A stretch of 5,920 nucleotides of DNA from the NCBI GenBank assembly GCA_902497035.1, contig CABVDL010000128.1, positions 1 to 5,920 of the forward strand, given 5' to 3'. Of this stretch, positions 5,777 to 5,920 are shown in pieces; the first letter of the stretch is position 1; every line of letters begins with the position of its first letter. The notes under the pieces are model-generated. The model saw only the letters and a program-made list of their open reading frames with translations, made no database searches and was not told the DNA's origin. The DNA is from an uncultured Prevotella sp. (lineage in GTDB: Bacteria > Bacteroidota > Bacteroidia > Bacteroidales > Bacteroidaceae). Both the position numbers and the translations under genes were made by a program.

Positions 5777-5920
5777 GTGCCGGGGTAGTGTAATGCAAGG
5801 TTGTAGTGTAGTGGCCGACCTGGTGTATTACAAGGTTGTAGTGTAGTGGCCGGCCTGGTGTAATGCAAGGTTGTAGTGTAGTGGCCGGCCTGGTGTAATG
5901 CAAGGTTGTAGTGTAGTGGC
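5777..5920. repeat. 35-bp tandem repeat array, running off the window end
   Basis: Units starting with CAAGGTTGTAGTG begin at 5796, 5831, 5866 and 5901, exactly 35 bases apart, with no spacer. Units 2 and 3 are identical. Unit 1 differs at three positions (5818, 5828, 5830). The fourth is cut by the window end after 20 bases. A diverged partial unit precedes the array (5777-5795). Each full unit contains TGTARTG three times (unit positions 7, 12 and 29), and units 2-3 contain the 8-bp palindrome GGCCGGCC. The plus strand is rich in G and T (24 of 35). Since 35 is not a multiple of 3, every unit changes reading frame, so the array is not a coding repeat. Confidence 0.93.

Noticed and set aside
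5563..5868. A 101-residue minus-strand reading frame through the 35-bp repeats
   Set aside because: The frame shifts in every repeat unit, it crosses both hairpins behind the small gene, and it lies opposite a better-supported gene. It is an open frame by chance.
5796..5920. CRISPR array
   Set aside because: The 35-bp period suggests repeat-like length, but the copies abut with no unique spacers, and no cas gene is present. It is a plain tandem repeat.

Overview
The window looks like a chromosomal segment from a Bacteroidota bacterium, probably Bacteroidales and possibly Prevotella-like. Three things point there. Two plus-strand promoters carry the TAnnTTTG -7 element of Bacteroidota sigma factors, and a third lies in front of efp. 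The genes lack Shine-Dalgarno sequences, and some starts (rpmH, for example) have A-rich leaders instead. The housekeeping proteins also resemble that phylum. The genus is inferred, not proven. Genes look moderately GC-rich with G/C-rich third positions, and gaps are AT-rich.

Layout. A minus-strand group, in transcription order, holds efp (elongation factor P, 2569-3141), a membrane-anchored family 2 glycosyltransferase (1339-2445) and an exported nucleotide pyrophosphatase/phosphodiesterase-like enzyme (103-1293). A terminator-like hairpin follows at 9-40. A large, nearly perfect palindrome with a T-rich tail separates efp from the glycosyltransferase. Divergent from efp is rpmH (ribosomal protein L34, 3378-3533, plus strand), with a well-formed promoter, a leader of about 100 nt and a strong terminator. 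Converging on that terminator is a minus-strand pair: rnhB (ribonuclease HII, 4636-5283) and a WYL-type transcriptional regulator (3656-4573). Their 62-bp gap carries a degenerate 9-bp phased repeat. Divergent from rnhB is an unrecognised 92-residue plus-strand protein (5403-5681) with its own promoter element and two hairpins behind it, the second a likely terminator. The last 144 bases are a tandem array with an exact 35-bp period that runs off the window.

The core genes serve translation (efp, rpmH) and genome maintenance (rnhB). The glycosyltransferase and phosphodiesterase suggest an envelope or periplasmic role but form no recognisable pathway together. I see no defence system, prophage, IS element, CRISPR array, tRNA or rRNA. 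The most unusual parts are the 35-bp array, the orphan small protein, the 9-bp repeat before the regulator and the efp-glycosyltransferase palindrome.
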